Shown: positions 16,569 to 23,672, counted from the stretch's first letter. The stretch is 41,143 nucleotides of DNA from an uncultured Clostridia bacterium (GCA_944388495.1 CALXIZ010000059.1:1-41143), one strand, 5' to 3'. Notes: generated from the sequence alone by a model not told the origin. Made by a program: numbers and translations.

Positions 16569-17021
16569 ATGCAGAGAAACGCAGGTGACATGAAGTATCT
16601 TTCCGTATTTTATGATATGATGCGCAAATATCAGGAGTCCTGTAAGGAGAGTCTCGGAGATTACAGTTTTACGCCGAATGAGACATCGATGATGATCTAT
16701 ATGCTGGAGCATCCTGAAATAGACACAGCGAAGGAGATCGCCGTAAACCTCGGGATATCCCAGTCGCTGATCTGCCGTTCGGTGGACTCTCTGACGCGCA
16801 AGGGCTTTCTGACTACAGAAAAAGATAAGAAGGACAGAAGAGTCAACCACCTGACACTGGATATTCCGGACGAAGAGCTGAAGAAAACGCTGAGCCGGAT
16901 GCAGGGAGACTTTCTCAGCAAGATGACGGACGGCGTGACAGAAGAGGAACTGGCCGTCTTTCAGAGAGTGGTAGATAAGATGGCGGATAATGTCGGCGTA
17001 AAGCACGAGCCTTTCTGCTGA
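16569..17021 (+). CDS. MarR family transcriptional regulator
   Basis: A 150-residue winged-helix regulator. The recognition region is AKEIAVNLGISQSLICRSVDSLTRKGFL, followed by the wing (TTEKDKKDRRVNHLTL) with the DRR signature of MarR proteins, and a C-terminal dimer helix. MarR proteins usually repress nearby or their own genes and release DNA on binding a ligand. Neither neighbour is an obvious target, so autoregulation or a distant target is likely. GAAGGGAGG precedes the ATG, and a terminator follows. Confidence 0.88.
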   Translation: MQRNAGDMKYLSVFYDMMRKYQESCKESLGDYSFTPNETSMMIYMLEHPEIDTAKEIAVNLGISQSLICRSVDSLTRKGFLTTEKDKKDRRVNHLTLDIPDEELKKTLSRMQGDFLSKMTDGVTEEELAVFQRVVDKMADNVGVKHEPFC

Positions 17022-17381
17022 AGCTGGTACATACGGATGCCGGAAACGAAACAATACAGAGGGAAAGATGAACAGTAATGTTTATCTTTCCCCTTTTTGT
17101 TATTCCGGAAGCGGAGAAGAACCTTTGAGAAGAGGGGAGAATATACTGTCAGTAAAGCAGCAGAAAACGTACCGGGAAACATGACTATTCACAGAAAGAA
17201 TCACAACAGGACAGGAAGCATATTTTTTATTTCATTCCGGCCGCCGGCTTCATAAAAGGCATCCTGTTTTCCGGAGAAATCCGGTACGGGGTGCTTTTTG
17301 TGTGCGGAAAACGGCGGCCGGATCACAGCGTATCCGGAATTTCCGGAAAAACGGAATATGTCCGCGAAGGGAGAGATAGAA
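17022..17381. other. Intergenic stretch with terminators, no gene seen
   Basis: Besides the marR terminator at 17061, an inverted repeat (CCGGCCGCCG at 17237-17246 and CGGCGGCCGG at 17312-17321) brackets a smaller hairpin ending in TTTTTGTG near 17300. No credible coding frame precedes the endolysin-like start at 17382. Confidence 0.4.
17061..17099 (+). terminator. marR terminator
   Basis: GGGAAAGATGAACA pairs with TGTTTATCTTTCCC (14 bp, one G-U) around a GTAA tetraloop, followed by CTTTTTG. Confidence 0.85.
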
Positions 17382-18095
17382 ATGTCAGTCAGAGAATACA
17401 GTCTTAAAAAAGACGGCGATAAAAAAGTATCAGAGGATTTCCGCGTTCGTGAATTCCGCTGCAAAGACGGAAGCGACAGGATTCTGATTTCTCCTGAAAC
17501 CGTAAAAATTCTGCAGTCCGTGCGGGATTATTTCGGCAGGCCGGTGAAGATCAACTCCGCCTACCGCACGCCGGCTTATAACCGAAAGGTGGGAGGCGTA
17601 TCCTCCTCTCAGCACGTAAAGGGCACAGCGTGCGATATTTCGGTGGAAGGGGTACCTCCGGAGGCGGTAGCCGCCTATCTTGAAGCGATGTTTCCGGACA
17701 GCGGAATCGGACTTTACGATACGTTTGTTCATATCGATACGCGCGGACACAAGAGCTACTGGAAGGATAAAGGTGATCATACGGTATCCACATTCGGACA
17801 GGGAAAGCTCTACGAAAAATACAAAGCGAAGCAGGCGGATAAAGAAACGGACATGGAAAAGAAGCCGGAGGAGGAAGTCATGACACAGGCGGAATTCGAC
17901 AGGATGATGGATCGCTATCTGAAGGAACGCGCGGAAAAGGCTCCGCATAAGTGGTCGGAAAATGACCGCAGATGGGCGGAGGAGAACGGAATCGTAGAGG
18001 GCGACGGGGACGGAAAAAAAGAATACCAGTCTTTTGTCACCAAAGAAGAGGTTGCGGCGATGCTGCACCGGATGGCGGATTCAGAGCGGAAATAA
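17382..18095 (+). CDS. M15-type peptidase, phage endolysin-like
   Basis: A 237-residue D,D-carboxypeptidase/endopeptidase-like protein. The M15_3 zinc site is complete: SAYRTPAYN (59-67), SSQHVKGTACD with His78 and Asp85, and FVHID with His117. The C-terminal half is a charged linker and a domain reading WSENDRRWAEENGIVEGDGDG then FVTKEEVAAMLHRM, which resembles the SLH-like tails of clostridial prophage endolysins. The ATG at 17382 has GAAGGGAGAG upstream; an in-frame ATG at 17298 adds residues that do not fit. There is no signal peptide, as expected for a holin-dependent lysin. It is probably a leftover or domesticated prophage gene, since a broken integrase lies 0.8 kb downstream. Confidence 0.82.
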   Translation: MSVREYSLKKDGDKKVSEDFRVREFRCKDGSDRILISPETVKILQSVRDYFGRPVKINSAYRTPAYNRKVGGVSSSQHVKGTACDISVEGVPPEAVAAYLEAMFPDSGIGLYDTFVHIDTRGHKSYWKDKGDHTVSTFGQGKLYEKYKAKQADKETDMEKKPEEEVMTQAEFDRMMDRYLKERAEKAPHKWSENDRRWAEENGIVEGDGDGKKEYQSFVTKEEVAAMLHRMADSERK

Positions 18096-18147
18096 GAAAT
18101 GAGGACCGTAGTGCGGCACGGACCGGAAAAGAAAAAGGAACCGGAAT

Positions 18148-18283
18148 AATGCCCGGAAAAAATAAAATAATGACCCAATAAAGACCGGATAAAGACTGGA
18201 ATTCACAGACTTTAAAATTATATACAATACCGGAGAAAAAGAAAAACGCTGAACCCGTTGCAATATCAGGGATTCAGCGTTTT
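18148..18283 (+). repeat. Long direct repeat, left copy (136 bp)
   Basis: Runs from AATGCCCGGAAAAAATAAAA to GGATTCAGCGTTTT. It matches 18991-19115 except for an 11-bp insertion (about ATAAAGACTGG) and three base changes. Its end contains a copy of the tRNA-Arg terminator hairpin. Confidence 0.9.
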
Positions 18284-18428
18284 TTCTGCATTTCGGATAC
18301 TGTTTTTCGCATTGTATTCCTCTTCAGCAAATTACCGATGACAGCTTTATGCAGAGGATTTCGCGAAACGAAATGCAGGAAGAAATATTTCCGGTATCCG
18401 GACGCTTTTCGGGATCGCCGGTACCACA

Positions 18429-18445
18429 GACAGCACAGCCTGAAA
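18429..18445 (+). repeat. 17-bp direct repeat shared with the toxin gene 3' side
   Basis: GACAGCACAGCCTGAAA occurs here and again at 18694-18710, starting on the toxin stop codon. It may be the debris of a second toxin copy. Confidence 0.7.
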
Positions 18446-18537
18446 AAACCTATCCCCCTCTGTTCCGATTCCGCTGTTTTCCGGCCGGCTGTGGCGGGGC
18501 GGACTCTTTCTGACTCTGAGGGAGAATATGAAAAAAG

Positions 18538-18566
18538 GGGACAGGTTTCTTCTGCTATGTTATAAT
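18538..18566 (+). promoter_or_regulatory. Promoter of the small toxin mRNA
   Basis: GGGACA (18538-18543), a 17-bp spacer, then TATAAT (18561-18566) with an extended TG one base upstream. Transcription would start near 18573, about 36 nt before the peptide ATG. Confidence 0.7.
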
Positions 18567-18608
18567 GGCCATGCTGTCGACTCTTTCCAGCAGGAAGGAG
18601 GTGAACAT

Positions 18609-18695
18609 ATGGATTATATTATCACATTTCTTTTCTCTGTTGCAGCGAGTGTAGTTAGCTACTTCATTTGCAAATGGCTGAACAGAGACGACTGA
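18609..18695 (+). CDS. 28-residue hydrophobic peptide, candidate type I toxin
   Basis: The peptide starts MDYIITFLFS, continues as one membrane helix (to about residue 20), and ends ICKWLNRDD, a charged tail. This is the layout of Fst/Ldr-type type I toxins: one helix with a polar C-terminal tail of about 8 residues. AAGGAGG lies 5-6 nt before the ATG and the upstream promoter is good. A bidirectional terminator follows 47 bp after the stop. A convergent promoter and direct repeats suggest repression by an antisense RNA. In the Fst family, excess peptide harms the membrane and nucleoid; that is family knowledge, not shown here. It lies in a relic island next to tRNA-Arg. Confidence 0.7.
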   Translation: MDYIITFLFSVAASVVSYFICKWLNRDD

Positions 18696-18741
18696 CAGCA
18701 CAGCCTGAAAGGTTTAAGCCACCTTACATAAAACGGAATAG

Positions 18742-18773
18742 AAAACCCCTGAAGCTGCAACTTCAGGGGTTTT
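18742..18773. terminator. Bidirectional terminator shared by toxin mRNA and antisense RNA
   Basis: AAAACCCCTGAAG pairs perfectly with CTTCAGGGGTTTT (13 bp, 6-nt loop), with A and T tracts that serve both strands. In the pAD1 par locus both RNAs also end at one such hairpin. Confidence 0.88.
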
Positions 18774-18811
18774 CACGTGAACATATGGAATTGTTACCAC
18801 ATTTCTTAACT
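18742..18811 (-). ncRNA. Predicted antisense antitoxin RNA (about 70 nt)
   Basis: Predicted from the minus-strand promoter at 18818-18846 (start near 18811) to the shared terminator. It is complementary to the toxin mRNA at the terminator and, through the repeated GTGAACATATGGA and CACATTTCTT segments, to the toxin translation start. The pAD1 RNA II antitoxin is of similar size (about 66 nt) and works by the same two contacts. Confidence 0.6.
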
Positions 18812-18817
18812 CTATTT

Positions 18818-18846
18818 ATCATATTCCCTATATCCCGGAAAGTCAA
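18818..18846 (-). promoter_or_regulatory. Antisense promoter opposing the toxin gene
   Basis: On the minus strand TTGACT (18846-18841), exactly 17 bp, then TATGAT (18823-18818). It points at the toxin terminator. Confidence 0.75.
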
Positions 18847-18901
18847 CCAAAAGAGCATAAAGAAATCTGAAATTTCCGGTATATCCTTTGTTCATATCGC
18901 A

Positions 18902-18989
18902 GCATTTTTTATGGCGTTGTTCGGCGGATTCCGCCGCGGGGAACTGCTGGCTCACATGGGACGATATCAACTTTGACACCGGCACGGTG
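18902..18989 (+). pseudogene. Tyrosine recombinase (integrase) fragment, frameshifted
   Basis: AFFMALFGGFRRGELLA reads in one frame, and WDDINFDTGTV continues in another from 18957. Joined, they give the box I region of phage/ICE tyrosine integrases, including the catalytic Arg of GFRRGEL; a loss of about 2 nt between CTGGCT and ACATGG explains the shift. The N-terminal domain, the rest of the catalytic domain and the nucleophilic Tyr are absent. The right-hand repeat copy begins straight after the fragment. Confidence 0.75.
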
Positions 18990-18990
18990 A

Positions 18991-19115
18991 AATGCCCGGA
19001 AAAAATAAAATAATGACCCAATAAAGACCGGAATTCACAGACTTTAAAATTATATACAATACTGGAGAAAAAGGAAAACGCTGAATCCGTTGCAATATCA
19101 GGGATTCAGCGTTTT
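18991..19115 (+). repeat. Long direct repeat, right copy (125 bp)
   Basis: Same orientation as 18148-18283 and lacks its 11-bp insertion. The end of this copy is the natural terminator of the tRNA-Arg gene, so this is probably the original site and the left copy the duplicate. Confidence 0.9.
19075..19115 (-). terminator. tRNA-Arg terminator
   Basis: On the minus strand AACGCTGAATCC pairs with GGATTCAGCGTT (12 bp) with T and A tracts outside, directly downstream of the tRNA. Confidence 0.75.
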
Positions 19116-19120
19116 CCTTC

Positions 19121-19197
19121 TGGCGCGCCATGTAGGATTCGAACCTACGACCTTCACATTCGTAGTGTGCTACTCTATCCAGCTGAGCTAATGGCGC
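19121..19197 (-). tRNA. tRNA-Arg (anticodon ACG), CCA encoded
   Basis: Read on the minus strand: acceptor GCGCCAT pairs with ATGGCGC, D arm GCTCAGCTGGATAGAGT, anticodon loop CTACGAA giving ACG, T arm GTAGG-TTCGAAT-CCTAC, discriminator G and encoded CCA. Position 27-43 of the anticodon stem is a G-A mismatch. tRNA 3' ends are usual targets of tyrosine integrases, in keeping with the integrase remnant beside it. Confidence 0.93.
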
Positions 19198-19375
19198 ATG
19201 ATCGTCTGCGATCGTGCCGAAAAAAGTAAATCTTTAACCAACAGATAACATTATATTCTATAAATCGGATTTTGTAAAGAGCTTCTTTTATTTTTTTTCG
19301 GGATTATCTACGGTATGCGTCCGCATATATCCCGTTCCGCTGCGGAAAAAGTGCGGCGGAACGGGGTGTTATGAA

Positions 19376-19825
19376 TCACAGCAGAAGCTGAACGATCTCG
19401 GCAGGAGTCGCTCCCGCCGGGATGCTGTAAGTGCCGTATTTCAGCATCGTGGCTGCTCCGGCGGCGTCGACGGCATCGATGAACTGCTGAGTATCGGAGA
19501 TGGCACCCGCGGAGAGAAGAATCTGTGCGATGTCGGTGACAGTCTGGTTCGGCTGAATCGTAATGCTGATATCTTCCTGCTGCGCTGCGGGAGACTCGGA
19601 GGCGGAATTTTCGTCGCCTGCAGATCCGGAAGCTTCTGCCTGCTCCGGTGACTGTACAGATTCGGAATTCTGTTCCGGAGCCGTACCGAGCGTCTGCGGA
19701 TATTCCATGATGGCATTGACGCGCCACGCGATGATCAGCAGAGCGATCAGAATGATGAGGACCGCTGTGATGATGTCGCTGAAGTTATAGATAAAATCTC
19801 TGAATTCAAAATTTCTGTTTTTCAT
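19376..19825 (-). CDS. MltG/YceG-like membrane stub lacking the catalytic domain
   Basis: A 149-residue protein with a short cytosolic N-terminus, one membrane helix (about 16-36), a Ser/Glu/Ala-rich linker (about 47-82) and a LysM-like domain (ISITIQPNQTVTDIAQILLSAG through TYSIPAGATPAEIVQLLL) like the N-terminal domain of the endolytic transglycosylase MltG. The transglycosylase domain with its catalytic Glu is absent, and the gene ends in a clean stop, so it seems a stand-alone form and not a frameshift. It may bind MltG substrates or partners; the role is unknown. AAGGAG precedes the ATG. Confidence 0.7.
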   Translation of the reverse strand: MKNRNFEFRDFIYNFSDIITAVLIILIALLIIAWRVNAIMEYPQTLGTAPEQNSESVQSPEQAEASGSAGDENSASESPAAQQEDISITIQPNQTVTDIAQILLSAGAISDTQQFIDAVDAAGAATMLKYGTYSIPAGATPAEIVQLLL

Positions 19826-20057
19826 TCTGATATATCTCCTTAACTGATTTCACTATTCTACCATAAAAACAAAACAGCTACAATGAAGAGGGTGTGAACT
19901 TTGTTAAGTTTGTATTACAGGGAAAAAGGATGTACCGCGGGCGATACACTCACGTACAGGTATGATATAATTTGTACGTTCTCCGCGGTGCGGAGGAGAA
20001 AACGGATGGGGTAAACTGTTCATGATATGATATAATATAACGATTGGAGTGAAAGAG

Positions 20058-21041
20058 ATGATCGAGATAGAAATCGGGCCTAACGACGCGGAGCAGCGTC
20101 TCGACAGGTTTCTGCGCAAATATCTCAGAGAAGCTTCTCTCAGCCGTATTTACAGGATCATCAGAAAGGATGTAAAAGTCAACGGCTCAAGAGCCGCCAA
20201 AGATACCGTGCTGCGGCGCGGAGACCGTCTGGCGCTTTATCTGAAGGAGGAGGAGCTGCAGAAATACCATTCAGAGAAAAAAACGGAACGGACAGGAATC
20301 AGAAAAAATTTCGGCATCGCATATGAAGATGAAAACATCCTGGCAGCTGTCAAGCCGCCCGGTCTGCTGACTCACGGCGACGGAAGGGAAAAGAAAAATA
20401 CACTGGTCAATCAGGTCACCGATTATCTGATTGAGAAAGGGGAATATATTCCGCGTATGGAAAAAAGCTTTTCTCCCGCGTCGGTAAACCGTCTGGACAG
20501 AAATACCGCGGGACTGGTGCTGTTCGGAAAAAACGGCATGGCTCTGCGGACGCTGAACGATATGATGAAGGATAAGGAAGCAGTCGGAAAATATTATCTG
20601 ACCGTTCTGTGCGGCAGACTTGAGGAAGAGCGGACACTCTTCGGAAATCTGGAAAAAGACAGCGCGAGCAACCGCGTGATGATTTCGGAAAGAGGCAGAG
20701 CTGTGGAAACACGGGTGCGGCCGCTCGCATATTCTTCCGACGGCAGGTATACTCTGGCAGAGGTACGTCTGATGACCGGCAGGACTCATCAGATCCGAGC
20801 GCATCTGGCGTCCGTCGGCTATCCCGTCGCGGGCGATGCGAAATACGGGAATGAATCCGACAACCGGAGAATATCACAGAAATACGGGCTGACATCACAG
20901 ATCCTTCATGCGGGCCGTCTGAAATTTTTCTGCGGCAGAGGGGAGCTCTCTTATCTGACGGATCTGGAAATACGGGCGGCGCTTCCGGAAAAGTTCCGGA
21001 AAGCAGTCGGAGACCTTTTCGGTGAGATCAGACTTCCCTGA
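20058..21041 (+). CDS. RluA-family 23S rRNA pseudouridine synthase (RluC/D-like)
   Basis: A 327-residue enzyme with an N-terminal S4 RNA-binding domain (about 11-60; LDRFLRKYLREASLSRIYRIIRKDVKVNG) and an RluA catalytic domain. The catalytic Asp147 lies in NRLDRNTAGLVL, where most relatives have HRLDRDTSG; PPGLLTHGDG and MTGRTHQIRAHLASVGYPVAGDAKYG complete the family motifs. It isomerises uridine in rRNA, but the position cannot be read from sequence. The ATG at 20058 has GGAG 8 nt upstream and is preferred to the GTG at 20049. lepB follows 46 bp later. Confidence 0.9.
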   Translation: MIEIEIGPNDAEQRLDRFLRKYLREASLSRIYRIIRKDVKVNGSRAAKDTVLRRGDRLALYLKEEELQKYHSEKKTERTGIRKNFGIAYEDENILAAVKPPGLLTHGDGREKKNTLVNQVTDYLIEKGEYIPRMEKSFSPASVNRLDRNTAGLVLFGKNGMALRTLNDMMKDKEAVGKYYLTVLCGRLEEERTLFGNLEKDSASNRVMISERGRAVETRVRPLAYSSDGRYTLAEVRLMTGRTHQIRAHLASVGYPVAGDAKYGNESDNRRISQKYGLTSQILHAGRLKFFCGRGELSYLTDLEIRAALPEKFRKAVGDLFGEIRLP

Positions 21042-21087
21042 AAAAACGGAAAAGTATGAAAAAAAGGTTAGGAGGAAAGAATAGGTT

Positions 21088-21717
21088 ATGGAAGATAAAG
21101 AAAATATGAGGAATGCAGACGGACAGCAGGCGGACTCTGCCGAAGAAAATCCGGAATCTCTGACGGCGGAAGAGGCTGTTCCGGAGAAAAAGAAAGGCAC
21201 CGAGGTCATGTCGTGGATCAGAGATATTCTCATCGCCGTCATCATCGCTGTTATCATCGCACAGTGCATACAGCCGACAATCGTAAGGGAACATTCCATG
21301 CAGAACACTCTGCAGCCGAACGATTATCTGATTCTCAACAAGCTGGCGTACCGGTTCGGAGGCGAGATCGAATACGGAGATATTGTCGTCTTTCACAGTA
21401 ACCTGCAGACCGAAGACGGAGATGAGAAGCTGCTGATCAAGCGGGTGATCGCCAAGGGCGGAGATACGGTTTCGATTGCGGACGGACAGGTATACCGCAA
21501 CGGAGAACTTCTGGATGAGCCTTATACAAAAGACGGCTATACGAACGGCGGCATGGATGAAACGGTCGTGCCGGAGGGGCAGCTGTTCCTTATGGGAGAC
21601 AATCGTGTGGTAAGCGTCGACAGCCGGTCGCAGAAGGTGGGCTTCATATCGGAAGACCTGGTAATCGGAAAAGCGGTTCTGCGCCTGTTCCCGTTTAATG
21701 AGATCACCACTTTCTGA
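21088..21717 (+). CDS. lepB: Signal peptidase I
   Basis: A 209-residue type I leader peptidase that cleaves secretory signal peptides at the outer face of the membrane. An acidic cytosolic tail precedes one membrane helix (about 45-60). The catalytic Ser70 is in EHSMQNTL, the Lys118 base is in LIKRVIA, and GDNR...SVDSR forms the conserved box E (usually GDNR..S.DSR). TTAGGAGGAA precedes the ATG. It is followed by a shorter paralogue-like gene and smpB, which form a likely operon. Confidence 0.93.
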   Translation: MEDKENMRNADGQQADSAEENPESLTAEEAVPEKKKGTEVMSWIRDILIAVIIAVIIAQCIQPTIVREHSMQNTLQPNDYLILNKLAYRFGGEIEYGDIVVFHSNLQTEDGDEKLLIKRVIAKGGDTVSIADGQVYRNGELLDEPYTKDGYTNGGMDETVVPEGQLFLMGDNRVVSVDSRSQKVGFISEDLVIGKAVLRLFPFNEITTF

Positions 21718-21758
21718 TCACGCATTCCTCTGAACGGGGGAGGCGGACAGGTATATCG

Positions 21759-22133
21759 GTGTTGCAGGAGAACAGAAAAAAACGTGCGGCAAAGGCGGCG
21801 GCACGGGCGGCAGGGTATCTTCTGACGGCAATGACTGCGATTTTTCTGGCGGTCGTACTGTCGGTGCTGTTTGCGGCTGTGCGTTCGTCCGGAGATATCG
21901 GAGAGACGGGAGTTGAGAAGGGCGACATTCTGGTCGTATGGAAACCGGCCTATCTTTTTTCCGTACCGGAAGAAGGAGACCTCGTCATGCTGGAAACAGA
22001 AGAAAATTCTGCCGGTGAGGAACCGTTCCGGGTGGAAGTCTACGATAAATCCCGGACAGATATGAGCCGGATACGGGGAAAGGCAGTCTGGAGAATACCG
22101 TTTCCCGGAGAGCGGCCTGAGAAGGGAGAATGA
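21759..22133 (+). CDS. Membrane protein resembling a catalytically dead signal peptidase
   Basis: A 124-residue protein with one N-terminal membrane helix (about 19-42) and an outer domain reading GVEKGDILVVWKP, EEGDLVMLE, FRVEVYDKSR and IRGKAVWRIPFPG. The GD..V and G-K-A-V-R-FP positions resemble S26 signal peptidases, but the catalytic Ser (expected before the KGD turn) and Lys are not seen. With its place after lepB, an inactive partner or regulator of LepB is plausible. The GTG start follows GGGGGAGG. smpB starts 3 nt after its stop, so the two are likely cotranslated. Confidence 0.5.
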   Translation: MLQENRKKRAAKAAARAAGYLLTAMTAIFLAVVLSVLFAAVRSSGDIGETGVEKGDILVVWKPAYLFSVPEEGDLVMLETEENSAGEEPFRVEVYDKSRTDMSRIRGKAVWRIPFPGERPEKGE

Positions 22134-22136
22134 TTT

Positions 22137-22595
22137 ATGGGAAAAAAGATCATCGCCTCAAACAGAAAGGCGAGGCATGATTATTTTATCGAGGATACTT
22201 ATGAAGCCGGCCTGGTTCTGACCGGCACGGAAATCAAATCGATACGTCAGGGCAGAGTAAATCTGAAAGAGAGCTACGGAAGAATCGAAAACGGGGAGGC
22301 ATTTATCTACAGCATGAATATCAGTCCCTACGAGCACGGAAATATTCATAATGTCGATCCGATGAGAGTGAGAAAACTGCTGCTGAACAGATCGGAGATA
22401 AGAAAGATCGATTCCAGTCTGCAGCAGCAGGGACTGACGATGGTGCCGCTGTCTCTGTATCTGAATGAAAAGGGGATGGCAAAGCTGGAAATCGGCATCG
22501 CACGGGGAAAAAAGCTGTATGATAAGCGGCAGGACATCGCAAAGAGAGATGCAGACCGAAATATAAACCGCATTCTGAAAAGCAGAAACCGGTAG
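22137..22595 (+). CDS. smpB: SsrA-binding protein SmpB
   Basis: A 152-residue tmRNA partner that brings ssrA RNA to stalled ribosomes in trans-translation. Canonical motifs run through it: [64 protein letters not shown] and the basic C-terminal tail ([21 protein letters not shown]). Length is typical. GAAGGGAG precedes the ATG. The tmRNA gene lies 195 bp downstream, a common pairing. Confidence 0.97.
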   Translation: MGKKIIASNRKARHDYFIEDTYEAGLVLTGTEIKSIRQGRVNLKESYGRIENGEAFIYSMNISPYEHGNIHNVDPMRVRKLLLNRSEIRKIDSSLQQQGLTMVPLSLYLNEKGMAKLEIGIARGKKLYDKRQDIAKRDADRNINRILKSRNR

Positions 22596-22790
22596 CCGGC
22601 AGCCGGCGGCAGACACTATGAAGCGGCAGCTTCCGGCGCCGGTCCGCAGCGGATTGCCGGAATCCGGCAAATGAAATGAAACTGTAATATTATTTTCCGG
22701 AAGAAAAGGGTATACTCTTAATAGAATTCAGAGCGGAGCCGGCGCTGATCCGCATCGCTGCCGGACGGAAGCTCAGAGATTCTCATACAA

Positions 22791-23151
22791 GGGGGTGTAC
22801 AGGTTTCGACGGGGGTGTCGAAGCGGAGGAAGCGAGCCGTAGTCTCCCGGTCTACGTTAAAAAGGGAATTTTAAATTTAAACGCAAACAAGAATAACAGA
22901 AGTTTAGCGATGGCAGCTTAGTTTAAGCTGCGCTTGTCGGTTCCGGCTCACCTGCAGGCCGGAGGTGCCGGCATCATAAATGCAGGAAACTCCGTGTGAA
23001 TTCCCGGCAGCACGGGGGAACGACGGGATAGCTGACAGCAGAGCCTGCCTGTGGGCGCTGCCGGAGGCGAATTCTAAAACACCGGCTGCGCTCGGAGATG
23101 CCTGCGTGGGGATGCTTTCGGACATGGGTTCGATTCCCATCACCTTCACCA
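22791..23151 (+). ncRNA. ssrA: Transfer-messenger RNA (tmRNA)
   Basis: The 5' end GGGGGTGTACAGGTTTCGAC and the 3' end with T-loop GGGTTCGATTCCCATC and CACCTTCACCA pair as the tRNA-like acceptor, and CCA is encoded. The tag frame begins at GCA (22883) and reads ANKNNRSLAMAA before TAG (22919-22921). The tag ends in MAA where LAA is usual. A -10-like TATACT (22711-22716) upstream has no good -35, and the transcript would be trimmed at 22791. A very stable terminator follows. Confidence 0.95.
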
Positions 23152-23160
23152 GAGATTATC

Positions 23161-23213
23161 GGAAAGGGCTGCCGCCCTGACGGTTGCGTACCGTCAGGGC
23201 GGCAGCCCTTTCC
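23161..23213 (+). terminator. tmRNA terminator
   Basis: A perfect 24-bp stem (GGAAAGGGCTGCCGCCCTGA on the left arm) with a 5-nt loop (TGCGT), followed by ATTTTTG. Confidence 0.88.
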
Positions 23214-23411
23214 GCGTATTTTTGTAAAAAGAGAACCATATGTAGGATGTGCCGCTGTATTTTTCTTCGAAAATATATGGAATATGAAAAAGGAAATTTT
23301 CTGTTTTTTTTATCCAATTTTTCCGTTTACCTATCTTTGGTATAAAAGACTTAAAATTGCATGATACTGTCAACGTAGTTAGCCATCTTTAGGATAGACG
23401 GAGGAAATTGC

Positions 23412-23672
23412 GTGATGAGAATCTGCAGATATAAAGGAAAATATAATATCAGCGGCAGACAGGTACGCTCTATCAGGCGCCGCAGCGGGCTCTCACAGGA
23501 AAAGCTCGCGATCAGGCTTCAGCTGGCCGGGCTGAATATCACGCAGAAGACGATCAGCCGCATGGAAAACGGAAAAAGAATCATCGCCGATTACGAACTT
23601 TCTTTTCTGGCAGACGCTCTCAATGTGACGGTATATGACTTGCTGGGAATGGAAGAACAGGAGGAGGTATAA
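23412..23672 (+). CDS. XRE-family helix-turn-helix regulator
   Basis: An 86-residue single-domain Cro/CI-type protein: VRSIRRRSGLSQEKLAIRLQLAGLNITQKTISRMENGKRIIADYELSFLADALNVTVYDLLG is the five-helix HTH, and the C-terminus is acidic. Small XRE proteins of this type act as repressors. GGAGGA lies before both the GTG at 23412 (7 nt) and the ATG at 23415 (10 nt); either could start it. It is not next to a toxin or phage genes. A terminator follows at 23778. Confidence 0.85.
   Translation: MMRICRYKGKYNISGRQVRSIRRRSGLSQEKLAIRLQLAGLNITQKTISRMENGKRIIADYELSFLADALNVTVYDLLGMEEQEEV

Larger units (their letters stand above)
18096..18537. other. Non-coding relic sequence after the endolysin-like gene
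   Basis: Holds the left copy of a long direct repeat (18148-18283) and a 17-nt match to the toxin region (18429-18445). I see no credible gene; the open frame near 18338-18565 has no ribosome site and no recognisable family. Confidence 0.45.
18601..18806 (+). repeat. DRa/DRb-like direct repeats bracketing the toxin unit
   Basis: GTGAACATATGGA occurs at 18601-18613, across the ribosome site and start codon, and again at 18777-18789. CACATTTCTT occurs at 18623-18632 and again at about 18798-18807. The order and spacing are nearly the same in both places. The second pair lies inside the predicted antisense RNA. Confidence 0.85.

Noticed and set aside
18668..18976. 102-codon frame through the toxin terminator and integrase fragment
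   Set aside because: It reads through the terminator hairpin; only its last part is integrase-like, and that is frameshifted.
22904..23180. Coding frames inside the tmRNA gene
   Set aside because: They lie within the structured tmRNA; only the 12-residue tag is translated.
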